Positions 1-5,953 of a stretch of 9,190 nucleotides of DNA are shown here, one piece after another. Below the pieces are notes generated by a model that saw only the letters and a list, made by a program, of their open reading frames with translations, searched no databases and was not told the origin of the DNA. The stretch is from Ignavibacteriota bacterium. GTDB lineage: Bacteria; Bacteroidota; Ignavibacteria; Tepidaquicellales; Tepidaquicellaceae. Where the stretch lies: assembly GCA_003158365.1 (NCBI GenBank), contig PMIW01000080.1, forward strand, positions 1,819 through 11,008, in the 5' to 3' direction. The translations under genes and the position numbers were made by a program. How positions within the stretch are numbered: the first letter of the stretch is position 1; every line of letters starts with the position of its first letter.

Positions 1-742
1 GTTTTACCAGACTTGAAGTTTTTGTTTCTTTAAGAGCTGCAGAGTTATCATCTCCGTAATTTACCGCGTCGTAAACAACACTAACGTTGACACCATTTGT
101 TTGTGCTTCCTTTAAAGCTTTCAGTACACCCGGATAGTGGAATTCATAACATGCCCCTCTTATTTTTTGATCTTTTTCCGCACTGGCAATAAAAACCAGC
201 ATGCCTTCGTACAGACCTCTCGACAGCCAGCGGTATGCTCTATCCTGTTCGCTTTTATCGGTCATTTTATCCGGACGCTTATTTCCGAATTGTTCTGCGT
301 ATGATTGGCTCCCCGATATTCCCCTGTTAAAGAAAACTCCGTGTTTACCGTTTATATGTTTCTCCGTTGCTATGGTAATTTCTTCTGTCAAGTACACTAC
401 AAGATTTTTAGGAGTTCCTTTATAAGCAGTTACTATAAAAGTATACTCCGTATCAGGTTCAACGGTAAAATCTTTCCAAAGAAATCCCTGAATTGGATGC
501 AGGTGTGAAGGATATTTCTGTCCTTTCACTTTCGGCAAGTCTTTTTCTTCGATGTTTATTACCGATTTGAAGAATTTTTGTCCGTCAAGCCATTTCCTCT
601 TTTTCGTTTTTGTTTCTACTCTTTCAAAAGCAAAGCCGAGTAAACCTTCAGGTTTGTTTTTCATATCTATGGATAAAATTATAGAATTTGTCCCGGAAAT
701 AGCATATAATTCCAATTCTGATGATGTTTTTTTTCTTCTCAT
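1..742 (-). CDS. Phospholipase D-like domain protein, N-terminal part (runs off window)
   Basis: An uninterrupted reading frame begins at ATG 742-740 and stays open for 247 codons to the left edge, so the 3' end is missing. The visible part resembles the N-terminal half of a family of phospholipase-D-superfamily proteins. Residues about 33-120 form a beta-rich, fibronectin-like accessory region (LLGFAFER at 34-41, HPIQGFLWKDF at 82-92, TEYTFIVTAYKGTPKNL at 98-114). It is followed by HGVFFNRGISGSQSYAEQFG (134-153) and the start of the PLD fold (AYRWLSRGLYEGMLVFIASA at 169-188, then RGACYEFHYPGVLKAL and VNVSVVYDA). The HxK(x)4D catalytic motifs lie downstream of the visible part and cannot be checked. 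Such enzymes hydrolyse phosphodiester bonds, but the substrate here is unknown. No Shine-Dalgarno box precedes the start; the leader is A/T-rich. There is no signal peptide, so a cytoplasmic location is likely. Confidence 0.85.
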   Translation of the reverse strand, partial: MRRKKTSSELELYAISGTNSIILSIDMKNKPEGLLGFAFERVETKTKKRKWLDGQKFFKSVINIEEKDLPKVKGQKYPSHLHPIQGFLWKDFTVEPDTEYTFIVTAYKGTPKNLVVYLTEEITIATEKHINGKHGVFFNRGISGSQSYAEQFGNKRPDKMTDKSEQDRAYRWLSRGLYEGMLVFIASAEKDQKIRGACYEFHYPGVLKALKEAQTNGVNVSVVYDAVNYGDDNSAALKETKTSSLVK

Positions 743-1146
743 AATTTTAATTAATTATTTTATTTGAAAAATATTATTTTAATATTTATGTTGAAAATAA
801 GCCAAATTTTTAAGAATTATAAATGTCTTATAAATCATAATTACAGTTACTATTTAATTTTTCGAACGCTAAATAACTCTTTTATTTTGAAGGACTCAAA
901 TTTTGGAAGTTCATCAGTAATTGCCATAAGATACTTCCATTATTTTTAAAAGTCAATAACAGAAATATATTTTATAGAAATATGTATATATTATTTGCCA
1001 TGTCTATTACAGACAACCTTGTATCCCATAATATTGTTTTTTACAGCTAAATTGATTAATATTTTTCTTAATTGATTATATAAATGGTGTGTTTTTATCG
1101 ATTCCCGGAGATAAATTCTCGTACTAAATATGGGAGGTTAACAGTT
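743..1146. other. Intergenic region, about 400 bp, no convincing gene
   Basis: This very A/T-rich stretch lies between the PLD-like gene and the DUF1697 gene, both on the minus strand. The only short frame of note is a 25-codon minus-strand ORF at 927-850, starting MAITDELPKF and ending at TAG. It has no recognisable homologue and may be chance or a gene remnant. It presumably holds the promoter of the PLD-like gene and the transcript end of the DUF1697 operon, but I see neither a clear hairpin with a T-tract nor a clear promoter. Confidence 0.5.
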
Positions 1147-1697
1147 TTATTGCTTTTCCAATTCAGTCAATCCAAGCAGTTTATTGATGGTATTCCAGTT
1201 CCTTGTGGTTGCAATAACTTTTAACTTTTTCTCGAATATATTGTTGTTCAGTTTTGTTCTACCGTAACCATCGGGACAGTTTAAATATATGATGTCACCA
1301 TTTATGTAATACTCATCATTTCCGGATGTAATGTTATTAATTGCGTCTAATAATTCTTTTTTGGGCTTTTTAAATAATAATGTTACATAAAATTTTTCTG
1401 TAACTGCAGAATTTTTTTCAAGTAAGGATTATTTTTTATAATTTTTTTTAAATCACTTCCTGTTTTTATTAAGACGCTAATATTAAGTCCCAATTTCTTT
1501 TTAATTTCCATTTCAATGGTATCTGCAATTTTTTTAGTATCTGCCAGAGATGAATCAAATAGTACATTACCGCTTTGCAAATAAGTTTCAATATTCTGAA
1601 AACCCAAATAGCTGTATAATTCGACTAAGGCAGTCATTTTGATGAGACTGTGACCGGTTATATTAATTCCGCGTAGTAAGGATATGTACCTGCTCAT
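1147..1697 (-). pseudogene. DUF1697 family protein, interrupted by a single-base frameshift
   Basis: Members of DUF1697 are about 180-residue proteins of unknown function. From ATG 1697-1695 the frame gives MSRYISLLRGIN (the family's N-terminal signature), then TYLQSGNVLFDSS (38-50), and reaches NNPYLKK (89-95). It then leaves frame and stops at 1383. The -1 frame continues without a break as NSAVTEKFYVTLLFKKPKK, then YYINGDIIYLNCPDGYGRTKL and TTRNWNTINKLLG, ending at TAA 1149-1147. Adding one base to the run of seven T (plus strand, 1412-1418) joins the parts into a 183-residue protein of normal family length. The break is therefore a homopolymer indel: a true mutation, a sequencing error or slippage. 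The start is 1 bp after the stop of the upstream DinB gene (TAG 1701-1699), pointing to translational coupling. I prefer this start to the upstream ATG at 1730, which would overlap that gene. Confidence 0.85.
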
Positions 1698-1698
1698 T

Positions 1699-2208
1699 CT
1701 ACCAGTACCCTGCATATGAAAGATTTTCACCTGAAACTGATTTTAAATAATCATATTTCAGCCTTATAATCTGTCTTATATGAAGATAGTCGTGAGCGAG
1801 CCAGTTTGTGAAAATCATATTAACGGATAATTCTCCCAGTTTTGGATGAACGTGAATATTATTCCGGTTTTGTGAATCAAGTTCAGACAGCCATTCGACA
1901 GATTTTTTTCTTTCTTCTGAAAAATTATTCAGAATTAAATCATAATCCTGTTCAATATATTTTCTTTCCTTTACCCATCCCGCAGGGTCTATCGGATTCA
2001 TAGGCAATTCAGGACTGTAAAATATGTGTCTTACTCTAGAACAGAAGTCTTCTCTTTCCTCATCAAGAAGATGACAGATAATTTCAAGCAGACACCATTT
2101 TCCGGGATTCTGTTTCCAGAAAATGTAGTCCCCCGAAAGACCGTACAATAACTCCCTGAAAACATCCTTATTGCGATTTAATTCTTTTATTATGTGCTCT
2201 TTTTCCAC
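1699..2208 (-). CDS. DinB family protein (first of two)
   Basis: The product has 169 residues, the usual length for the DinB/YfiT-like four-helix-bundle superfamily. These proteins bind a divalent metal through three histidines, and some members are thiol-dependent S-transferases. The expected ligands are visible: H46 in EIICHLLDEERED, and H139 and H143 in NWLAHDYLHIRQI. The preceding helix has the common WKQNPGKWCLLEI pattern, corresponding to the W-x-P-x-KWS-type motif of the family. The start is GTG (2208-2206): an in-frame stop lies just upstream and no ATG is available before it. It follows the other DinB gene by 16 bp and precedes DUF1697 by 1 bp, so it is probably the third gene of a four-gene operon. 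The exact substrate cannot be told from sequence. The cytoplasm is likely, since no signal peptide or membrane segment is seen. Confidence 0.88.
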   Translation of the reverse strand: MEKEHIIKELNRNKDVFRELLYGLSGDYIFWKQNPGKWCLLEIICHLLDEEREDFCSRVRHIFYSPELPMNPIDPAGWVKERKYIEQDYDLILNNFSEERKKSVEWLSELDSQNRNNIHVHPKLGELSVNMIFTNWLAHDYLHIRQIIRLKYDYLKSVSGENLSYAGYW

Positions 2209-2224
2209 AATATTTAAATTTTAT

Positions 2225-2725
2225 TTATCCCATTTTTTCATCGGCAGTAGGTCCGTAAATACCTGGCAGCGGTATATCCAGCAATCTAAGATAAACTGTC
2301 AGCTGACCCCTGTGATGATAAAGATGACTATATGCAAAATTTTTAAGTACATCGCTTTTTGGTCTCGTAAAAAATATTTTGTCATTATTTTTCAAGGTCC
2401 ACGTTTTAGAAAAATCCTCCTCCTTTGCATTTTCCAATGACTTGATTGCCTTATTTACATTTTCGATATGCACTTTCATAATATCTGCAGGAGATAAAAT
2501 TTCAGGAGGTGTAAATTTAATTTTCCCGAAATCAAGTTCATCACTATCAAGAATTGTGGAAATCCATCCGGGCAGTTCCGCAACGTGAGAGGCAAGACGT
2601 GAAAGTGGAAAAGATTTTTCATGAGGTTTCCACGATAAATATTCAGCAGGTATTTTCTCAAGCAATTTCCTTGTAGATTTTTCTTCTTCCTTTAATTCCG
2701 ATAAAAAAGATTCTTTAATAGACAT
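2225..2725 (-). CDS. DinB family protein (second, damage-inducible-type)
   Basis: This 166-residue protein is a second DinB-superfamily member but is clearly different in sequence from its neighbour. Metal-binding histidines are H47 (LASHVAELPGW), H134 and H138 (YSHLYHHRGQLTVYLRLL). The C-terminus IPLPGIYGPTADE is the ending typical of the DinB subgroup named after Bacillus damage-inducible proteins. The N-terminal SFLSELKEEEKSTRKLLEKI and YLSWKPHEKSFPLSRLASHV match the first two helices of the fold. It starts at ATG 2725, 31 bp after the OsmC stop at 2757, and ends 16 bp before the next DinB gene. Members are predicted metal-dependent enzymes, possibly thiol transferases; no specific reaction can be assigned. 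The frame is intact, unlike that of the OsmC gene just upstream. Confidence 0.9.
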   Translation of the reverse strand: MSIKESFLSELKEEEKSTRKLLEKIPAEYLSWKPHEKSFPLSRLASHVAELPGWISTILDSDELDFGKIKFTPPEILSPADIMKVHIENVNKAIKSLENAKEEDFSKTWTLKNNDKIFFTRPKSDVLKNFAYSHLYHHRGQLTVYLRLLDIPLPGIYGPTADEKMG

Positions 2726-2756
2726 GATTATAATTTTTATTTTATTAAATATATTT

Positions 2757-2837
2757 TTAAATTAATTCTGTTATTGTTTTAACATCAACAGCTGATTTAA
2801 GAGTCTGATATACAACGCAATATTTTTCCGTAAGCAT
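2757..2837 (-). pseudogene. OsmC C-terminal remnant in a shifted frame
   Basis: This 26-codon frame reads MLTEKYCVVYQTLKSAVD and then VKTITELI before TAA. It is the missing end of the OsmC protein, including the cysteine of the YCVV motif. Its ATG overlaps the upstream stop as TGATG, so termination-reinitiation could in principle make it as a separate peptide. Removing one TG of the doubled TG at the junction (CTTTTGTGATG) gives a continuous KLLMLTEKYCVV, which matches the family spacing exactly. A 2-bp duplication is therefore the simplest cause. It should be read as part of the gene at 2837-3265. Confidence 0.75.
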
Positions 2838-3265
2838 CACAAAAGTTTATCAATTTTATCTTTTGCAGCATTGCTTTTAATAATAAATTTAAGCCTTATT
2901 GATTTAAATCCCACTGGAACATCCTTCGAAACTCCAAGTGTTCCTCTGAAATCCAAGTCTCCTTCGGCCTCAACCCTGCTGTCTTTTATATCAATATCAA
3001 AAGCAGTCGCAACTGCTGCAAGAGTCACCCCAGAGCATGCAACCAGCGATTCAAGCAACATATCACCCGAACAGGCCTGCAATCCGCTTCCTCCTGATGC
3101 AGGATTCAAACCGGCTTCGATAATTCCTCTGTTAGCCTCTAATATACAGGAAATATCATCGTCTATTTTCCCCCGAATTTTTAATATTTTGAAAGCTGAT
3201 TCAGGGTCAGTTTTGTAAAGTGCTTTTAACGGAGCCTGTATACTTCTTAATTCTTCGGATTTCAT
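2837..3265 (-). CDS. OsmC family protein, main fragment (frame broken near the C-terminus)
   Basis: OsmC/Ohr-type proteins reduce organic hydroperoxides using two cysteines. This 142-residue frame holds most of one: the N-terminal region up to about 55, the conserved NPASGGSGLQACSGDMLLESL (54-74), the first reactive cysteine C77 in VACSGVTLAAVA, the beta strands (SRVEAEGDLDFRGTLGV) and VPVGFKSIRLKF (116-127). It stops at TGA 2839-2837, directly after KIDKLL, where family members normally continue with LTE(K/R)YCVVYQTL. Exactly that sequence, with the second reactive cysteine, follows in another frame down to 2757. The product as written would lack the resolving cysteine and probably be inactive. 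It looks like the first gene of an operon with the two DinB genes and DUF1697. The family assignment is firm. Whether the break is real is open. Confidence 0.85.
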   Translation of the reverse strand: MKSEELRSIQAPLKALYKTDPESAFKILKIRGKIDDDISCILEANRGIIEAGLNPASGGSGLQACSGDMLLESLVACSGVTLAAVATAFDIDIKDSRVEAEGDLDFRGTLGVSKDVPVGFKSIRLKFIIKSNAAKDKIDKLL

Positions 3266-3374
3266 TTTATTATGTGTAACAGAATTTATTGTATAATAAT
3301 TTTTAAATAATAATTATTAAATCAATAATCAATGTTCATATAGTTTTAATGAATTACAGATAATGATAGTTGTA

Positions 3375-3403
3375 CATTGGTGAATTGAACATTGGAAATT
3401 GAA
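3375..3403. repeat. Short tandem repeat next to tRNA-Arg
   Basis: Two adjacent near-identical units read CATTGGTGAATTGAA (3375-3389) and CATTGGAAATTGAA (3390-3403). They lie just beyond the 3' end of the tRNA. No function is evident; the repeat may come from replication slippage. Confidence 0.4.
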
Positions 3404-3407
3404 CTCG

Positions 3408-3479
3408 TACCCCGTAGAGGATTCGAACCTCTAAAGACAGGACCGGAACCTGCCGGTTTATCCATTAGCCTAACGGGGC
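3408..3479 (-). tRNA. tRNA-Arg, anticodon CCG
   Basis: The minus strand folds as a complete tRNA. The acceptor arms are GCCCCGT (3479-3473) and ACGGGGT (3415-3409), giving six Watson-Crick pairs plus a G1-U72 wobble, with discriminator A at 3408. The anticodon stem GCAGG/CCTGT encloses the loop TTCCGGT, giving anticodon CCG (3446-3444), which reads the arginine codon CGG. The T arm AGAGG-TTCGAAT-CCTCT is perfect and the variable loop is short (CTTT). The D stem GGCT/AACC has one C-A mismatch. No CCA is encoded, so the 3' end must be added by nucleotidyltransferase. The gene sits between the YdeI and OsmC genes on the same strand. Confidence 0.95.
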
Positions 3480-3528
3480 ATATTTAATTATAAATTATAT
3501 ATGTTATATATTAAATTAAATGCCAAGA

Positions 3529-4101
3529 TTAATACAATTTCCTGTTCTCTTCCAGCATTTCAATAAATTTTTTTATCAGGTTTTTTCTTTTTTTCGTTGT
3601 TTCGGATTTTTGTATTCTGTGAAGTATTGCATACCTGTTAATGCTGTTCAGTGTTTTATAATACCTTTTAGCCTCACTATTATTATTAAGTGCTTTTATT
3701 AAATCAGGAGGCTCTGTGATTTGACTCTGTGGTTCATACGCATTTGCCCAAAAACCGTTTTTCTTTGCCGCCTTAATTGATTCCAGACCCGAAGGCCTCA
3801 TCTTCCCGTCTTTAATCAGTTTCAGAGCTTTTACTTTATTAATTTTTGACCATCCGCTCTTTGGCCTGCGGGGAGTAAACCTCTGCATATAGGTATACTC
3901 ATCAAATTTCTTTACCTGCCCGTCAATCCAGCCGTAACACAAAGCAACTTCAACTGCTTCTCCATATGTTACCGACTTAATTCCCGAACTTTTCTTCGCA
4001 AATCTTAACCATATCCCGGTTGCTATCGTGCAGTTGTTTTCAAGCCAGTCTGATAAATCGTTTTTATTTTTGAATAGAATTACAGGTAATTCATCGGACA
4101 T
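3529..4101 (-). CDS. YdeI/OmpD-associated family protein
   Basis: This 190-residue protein matches in full the YdeI / bacteriocin-protection family (OmdA C-terminal domain). Signatures are TGIWLRFAKKSSG (28-40), YGEAVEVALCYGWIDGQVKK (46-65), YTYMQRFTPRRPKSGWSKIN (69-88), and the C-terminal region PPDLIKALNNNSEAKRYY to INRYAILHRIQ with a basic KKRK stretch at 170-173. Family members have been linked to tolerance of antimicrobial peptides or bacteriocins in some bacteria, but the molecular activity is not established and should not be assumed here. No signal peptide or membrane span is seen, so the protein is probably cytoplasmic. It follows the cupin gene by 23 bp on the same strand and is likely co-transcribed with it. 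The tRNA-Arg gene lies 49 bp beyond its stop. Confidence 0.9.
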   Translation of the reverse strand: MSDELPVILFKNKNDLSDWLENNCTIATGIWLRFAKKSSGIKSVTYGEAVEVALCYGWIDGQVKKFDEYTYMQRFTPRRPKSGWSKINKVKALKLIKDGKMRPSGLESIKAAKKNGFWANAYEPQSQITEPPDLIKALNNNSEAKRYYKTLNSINRYAILHRIQKSETTKKRKNLIKKFIEMLEENRKLY

Positions 4102-4124
4102 AAAAATCAGTTTATTTAAATTTG

Positions 4125-4484
4125 TTACAGCTTTTCCAGAATTCTTCTGGTCAATTCATTGTTTATATTCCCTGTATTTACTGCAGATTTCGGCTCGAAG
4201 ACCATTACGGAGACTTCACCATCTGCAACTGACCTGTGCTCGATTCCTCTCGGAACAATCAGGAATTCATTTTCATTTACCACAATTTCCCTTTCCCTGA
4301 ACTGCATGGTAAATTTCCCTTTGATTACATAAAATAATTCATCTTCATTTTCATGAAGATGCCAGATAAAATCCCCGTGAAATTTAACCAGTTTAACCTG
4401 CTGGCCGTTAAGCTCTCCGACGATTTTCGGAGTCCAGTATTCTGAAAAAAGTGAAAGCTTCTCTAAAACATTTACCTTTTCCAT
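4125..4484 (-). CDS. Cupin domain protein
   Basis: This 119-residue single-domain cupin shows both conserved motifs. Motif 1 is WHLHENEDELFYVIKGKFTM (41-60) with metal ligands H42, H44 and E49 and the turn glycine G56. Motif 2 is NEFLIVPRGIEHR (72-84) with PRG and H83. The N-terminal VLEKLSLFSEYWTPKIVGEL (6-25) is the usual lead strand of small cupins of the mannose-6-phosphate-isomerase-like type. Cupins of this size include isomerases, dioxygenases and sugar- or metal-binding proteins; no substrate can be assigned from sequence. It is the first gene of a two-gene unit with the YdeI-family gene. It starts at ATG 4484 and is transcribed divergently from the lipoprotein gene across a 235-bp A/T-rich region. 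Confidence 0.9.
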   Translation of the reverse strand: MEKVNVLEKLSLFSEYWTPKIVGELNGQQVKLVKFHGDFIWHLHENEDELFYVIKGKFTMQFREREIVVNENEFLIVPRGIEHRSVADGEVSVMVFEPKSAVNTGNINNELTRRILEKL

Positions 4485-4644
4485 AATATTATTATTAATT
4501 TAATTTGAGTTTACAAAAAATAATAATTTCATATAAATAATGGAACATAAAAATTACAGACAAATTCACGTTTTTCCGATAAAATATGATGTTTTTAAAA
4601 ATTATATTTATTAAATTACAGTAGTAACTAAATGTCAGATATCT

Positions 4645-4672
4645 TTGTTTTTAAGTTAAAGGGTTTTAAAAT
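4645..4672 (+). promoter_or_regulatory. Candidate promoter for the lipoprotein gene
   Basis: A sigma70-like pair, TTGTTT (4645-4650) and TAAAAT (4667-4672), is separated by 16 bp and lies about 47 bp before the lipoprotein ATG, in the divergent region shared with the cupin gene. In such A/T-rich DNA this pair could occur by chance, and this lineage may use other promoter consensus sequences. Confidence 0.25.
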
Positions 4673-4695
4673 TAATAGCTTTTCTTTAAAATAAC

Positions 4696-4712
4696 TTTTA
4701 AAAAATTAAAAA
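4696..4712 (+). repeat. 17-bp A/T leader motif, copy 1
   Basis: The sequence TTTTAAAAAATTAAAAA ends 7 bp before the lipoprotein ATG. An identical copy stands at 5926-5942 before the secreted-protein gene. It occupies the place of a Shine-Dalgarno box and may act as an unstructured A-rich leader that helps ribosome binding, as known for Bacteroidota-like translation starts. That role is an inference. Confidence 0.45.
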
Positions 4713-4719
4713 CAAAATT

Positions 4720-5307
4720 ATGAAGTACAAAACTTTCACTTCAGCAATTGCAATTATTGCGTTTTTCGTGACTTTTACAGCCTGTCAGAAAGAAACCCCA
4801 AAAACAGAAGTCGAAAAGGAAAAACCCAAAACGGAACAAGTTACAAAAGTTAATACAGATGAAATCGTTGCTAAAATCTCCAAATTCCGCGCTGATACCG
4901 AAGGAAAGCTCGATAAACTTACAAGAAAAGTAATAAAACTTGAAGGTACAGGCATTAATGAAGATATTCACCAGAAATGGGAAAAAATGGATGCATATAG
5001 TGATGGAGATAAATTATTAAGAATTCAGGTTTACCCCCATAAAGGTGTCAGCGAAAGAACAGAAGAATTTTATTTTATGGACGGAAAACTTGTTTTCGTT
5101 TCTATAAAAGATAAAGGAACCGAAGTAAAAGAAGGTAAGGACGCCGGCATGGGAAAGGAATTTTATTTTGACAGTGATAAGTTAATCAAATATGACAATA
5201 AAAGCGGAGAAGAGACAAAAAATATCGATGAAGAGAAAAAAATGTATGAGAGTAAGCTTCCGTTTGAATCAAAAGAATTCTTAGAGATTTTCAAAAAAGC
5301 AAAATAA
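4720..5307 (+). CDS. Putative lipoprotein of unknown function
   Basis: This 195-residue protein has an export signal: basic MKYK, a hydrophobic stretch (residues 8-19, SAIAIIAFFVTF) and a lipobox-like FTAC with C22 as the expected lipidated cysteine. The -3 residue is F, which is not the usual L/V/A. A low-complexity Lys/Glu-rich linker follows (KETPKTEVEKEKPKTEQ), as in many surface lipoproteins. The mature part (about 45-195) is strongly charged and predicted to be mainly beta, with repeated strand-turn pieces (EEFYFMDGKLVFVSIKDKG and KEFYFDSDKLIKYDNKSG) that suggest a small internal duplication of a YxFxDGKL-type unit. I do not recognise a named family. It probably sits in the periplasm or on the outer membrane. 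It is a single-gene unit: its own A/T leader lies upstream and a strong terminator starts 21 bp after the stop. Confidence 0.87.
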   Translation: MKYKTFTSAIAIIAFFVTFTACQKETPKTEVEKEKPKTEQVTKVNTDEIVAKISKFRADTEGKLDKLTRKVIKLEGTGINEDIHQKWEKMDAYSDGDKLLRIQVYPHKGVSERTEEFYFMDGKLVFVSIKDKGTEVKEGKDAGMGKEFYFDSDKLIKYDNKSGEETKNIDEEKKMYESKLPFESKEFLEIFKKAK

Positions 5308-5328
5308 CAGTTATTTTGTTTTTTTGCT

Positions 5329-5363
5329 AAAAAAAGTGCCTGAATTACAGGCACTTTTTTTTT
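5329..5363 (+). terminator. Intrinsic terminator of the lipoprotein gene
   Basis: The arms at 5329-5342 and 5348-5361 form a perfect 14-bp stem whose core GTGCCTG/CAGGCAC is flanked by A:T pairs. The loop is AATTA and the T-tract runs to 5363. The matching A-run on the other side means it could also work on the minus strand. Confidence 0.9.
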
Positions 5364-5614
5364 AACAATAAATTATTTTCAATAACATTAATTTTATTTA
5401 AAAGTATAACTAACTGATAATAAATGCTTTAAAATGAAGTATATATTCACTTTTAGGGAACTTTAATAACAGTTTTTTCATTATTATATGTGTAGATAAG
5501 CAAATAAGGTGACCATGCTTAACCTTGGAACATTCTTGAATATAGGGGGATTTTATATTAACAAAGCAATTGTTCTCATCAGGCAATCACTTCTAAAGCA
5601 TTATCCGTTTTACA

Positions 5615-5915
5615 ATCTTGATTGATTTTAGTAATCTATTGGATTTTTCACATATTATTTTCTTTTTTTAGTGATTATTCCGATTAGTTCTTTATGTCGG
5701 TCATTCCCTGTATTTACCGTTTATTCCTTCTATAAACCGCTTTTTGAATAGTGGTTTGGAAGTAAGTTTAATCAAATTATTTTTGTATTAAATCATTTTC
5801 TTAAAATATGTGGACTGAATTTTAGAAAATAATCGGAATACCTGAAATGATGATAAAAAGTAAATTGGAAAATAAAGTTGCGAAATCCAATCATTAAGAT
5901 ACGAAAACAAGCGAG
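5615..5915. repeat. Degenerate nested inverted repeat, possible fossil MITE or structured RNA
   Basis: Three inverted pairs are nested in order around one centre: ATTGGATTT (5638-5646) with AAATCCAAT (5883-5891), TATTCCGATTA (5676-5686) with TAATCGGAATA (5830-5840), and AAACCGC (5734-5740) with GTGGTTT (5751-5757, one G-T pair). The inner pair closes a 10-bp loop. Between the outer and middle pairs both arms share further short matches such as TTATTTTC. Outside the outer pair both arms carry CTTG...TTTT.GTA.TCT-like sequence, which suggests the arms once extended to roughly 5615 and 5915. No transposase is visible. The limits are approximate and alignment by eye in A/T-rich DNA can mislead. 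Confidence 0.4.
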
Positions 5916-5925
5916 ATGTTAAAAA

Positions 5926-5942
5926 TTTTAAAAAATTAAAAA
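5926..5942 (+). repeat. 17-bp A/T leader motif, copy 2
   Basis: This is the second copy of TTTTAAAAAATTAAAAA. It ends 11 bp before the ATG of the type IX secreted protein and is identical to 4696-4712 upstream of the lipoprotein. The probable role is as a translation-initiation leader or part of a shared promoter. Confidence 0.45.
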
Positions 5943-5953
5943 TGTATTAAATA

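Larger units (their letters stand above)
5364..5953. other. Intergenic region, about 590 bp, with no recognised gene
   Basis: No reading frame here resembles a known protein. The longest frame of interest is a 36-codon plus-strand ORF at 5515-5625 (MLNLGTFLNIGGFYIN...) preceded by AAGGTGA. The spacing of 2 bp is too short for a normal ribosome site, so I do not call it a gene. The right two-thirds contain a degenerate nested inverted repeat, listed separately. The last 30 bp hold the A/T leader of the secreted-protein gene. Confidence 0.6.

Noticed and set aside
850..927. 25-codon minus-strand ORF starting MAITDELPKF
   Set aside because: It is too short, with no homology and no clear ribosome site; it is mentioned only as content of the intergenic region.
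1405..1425. Programmed -1 ribosomal frameshift in the DUF1697 gene
   Set aside because: The A-run in the TTG AAA AAA ATT context does not form a proper X-XXY-YYZ heptamer in the zero frame and I see no strong downstream stem. A homopolymer indel is simpler.
2871..3218. 115-codon plus-strand frame
   Set aside because: It is antisense to the OsmC gene, whose family motifs are clear; the plus frame has low-complexity Ser/Pro content and no homology.
5515..5625. 36-codon plus-strand ORF with AAGGTGA in front
   Set aside because: Only 2 bp separate the ribosome-site-like sequence from the ATG, the peptide matches nothing known, and the end overlaps the inverted-repeat region.
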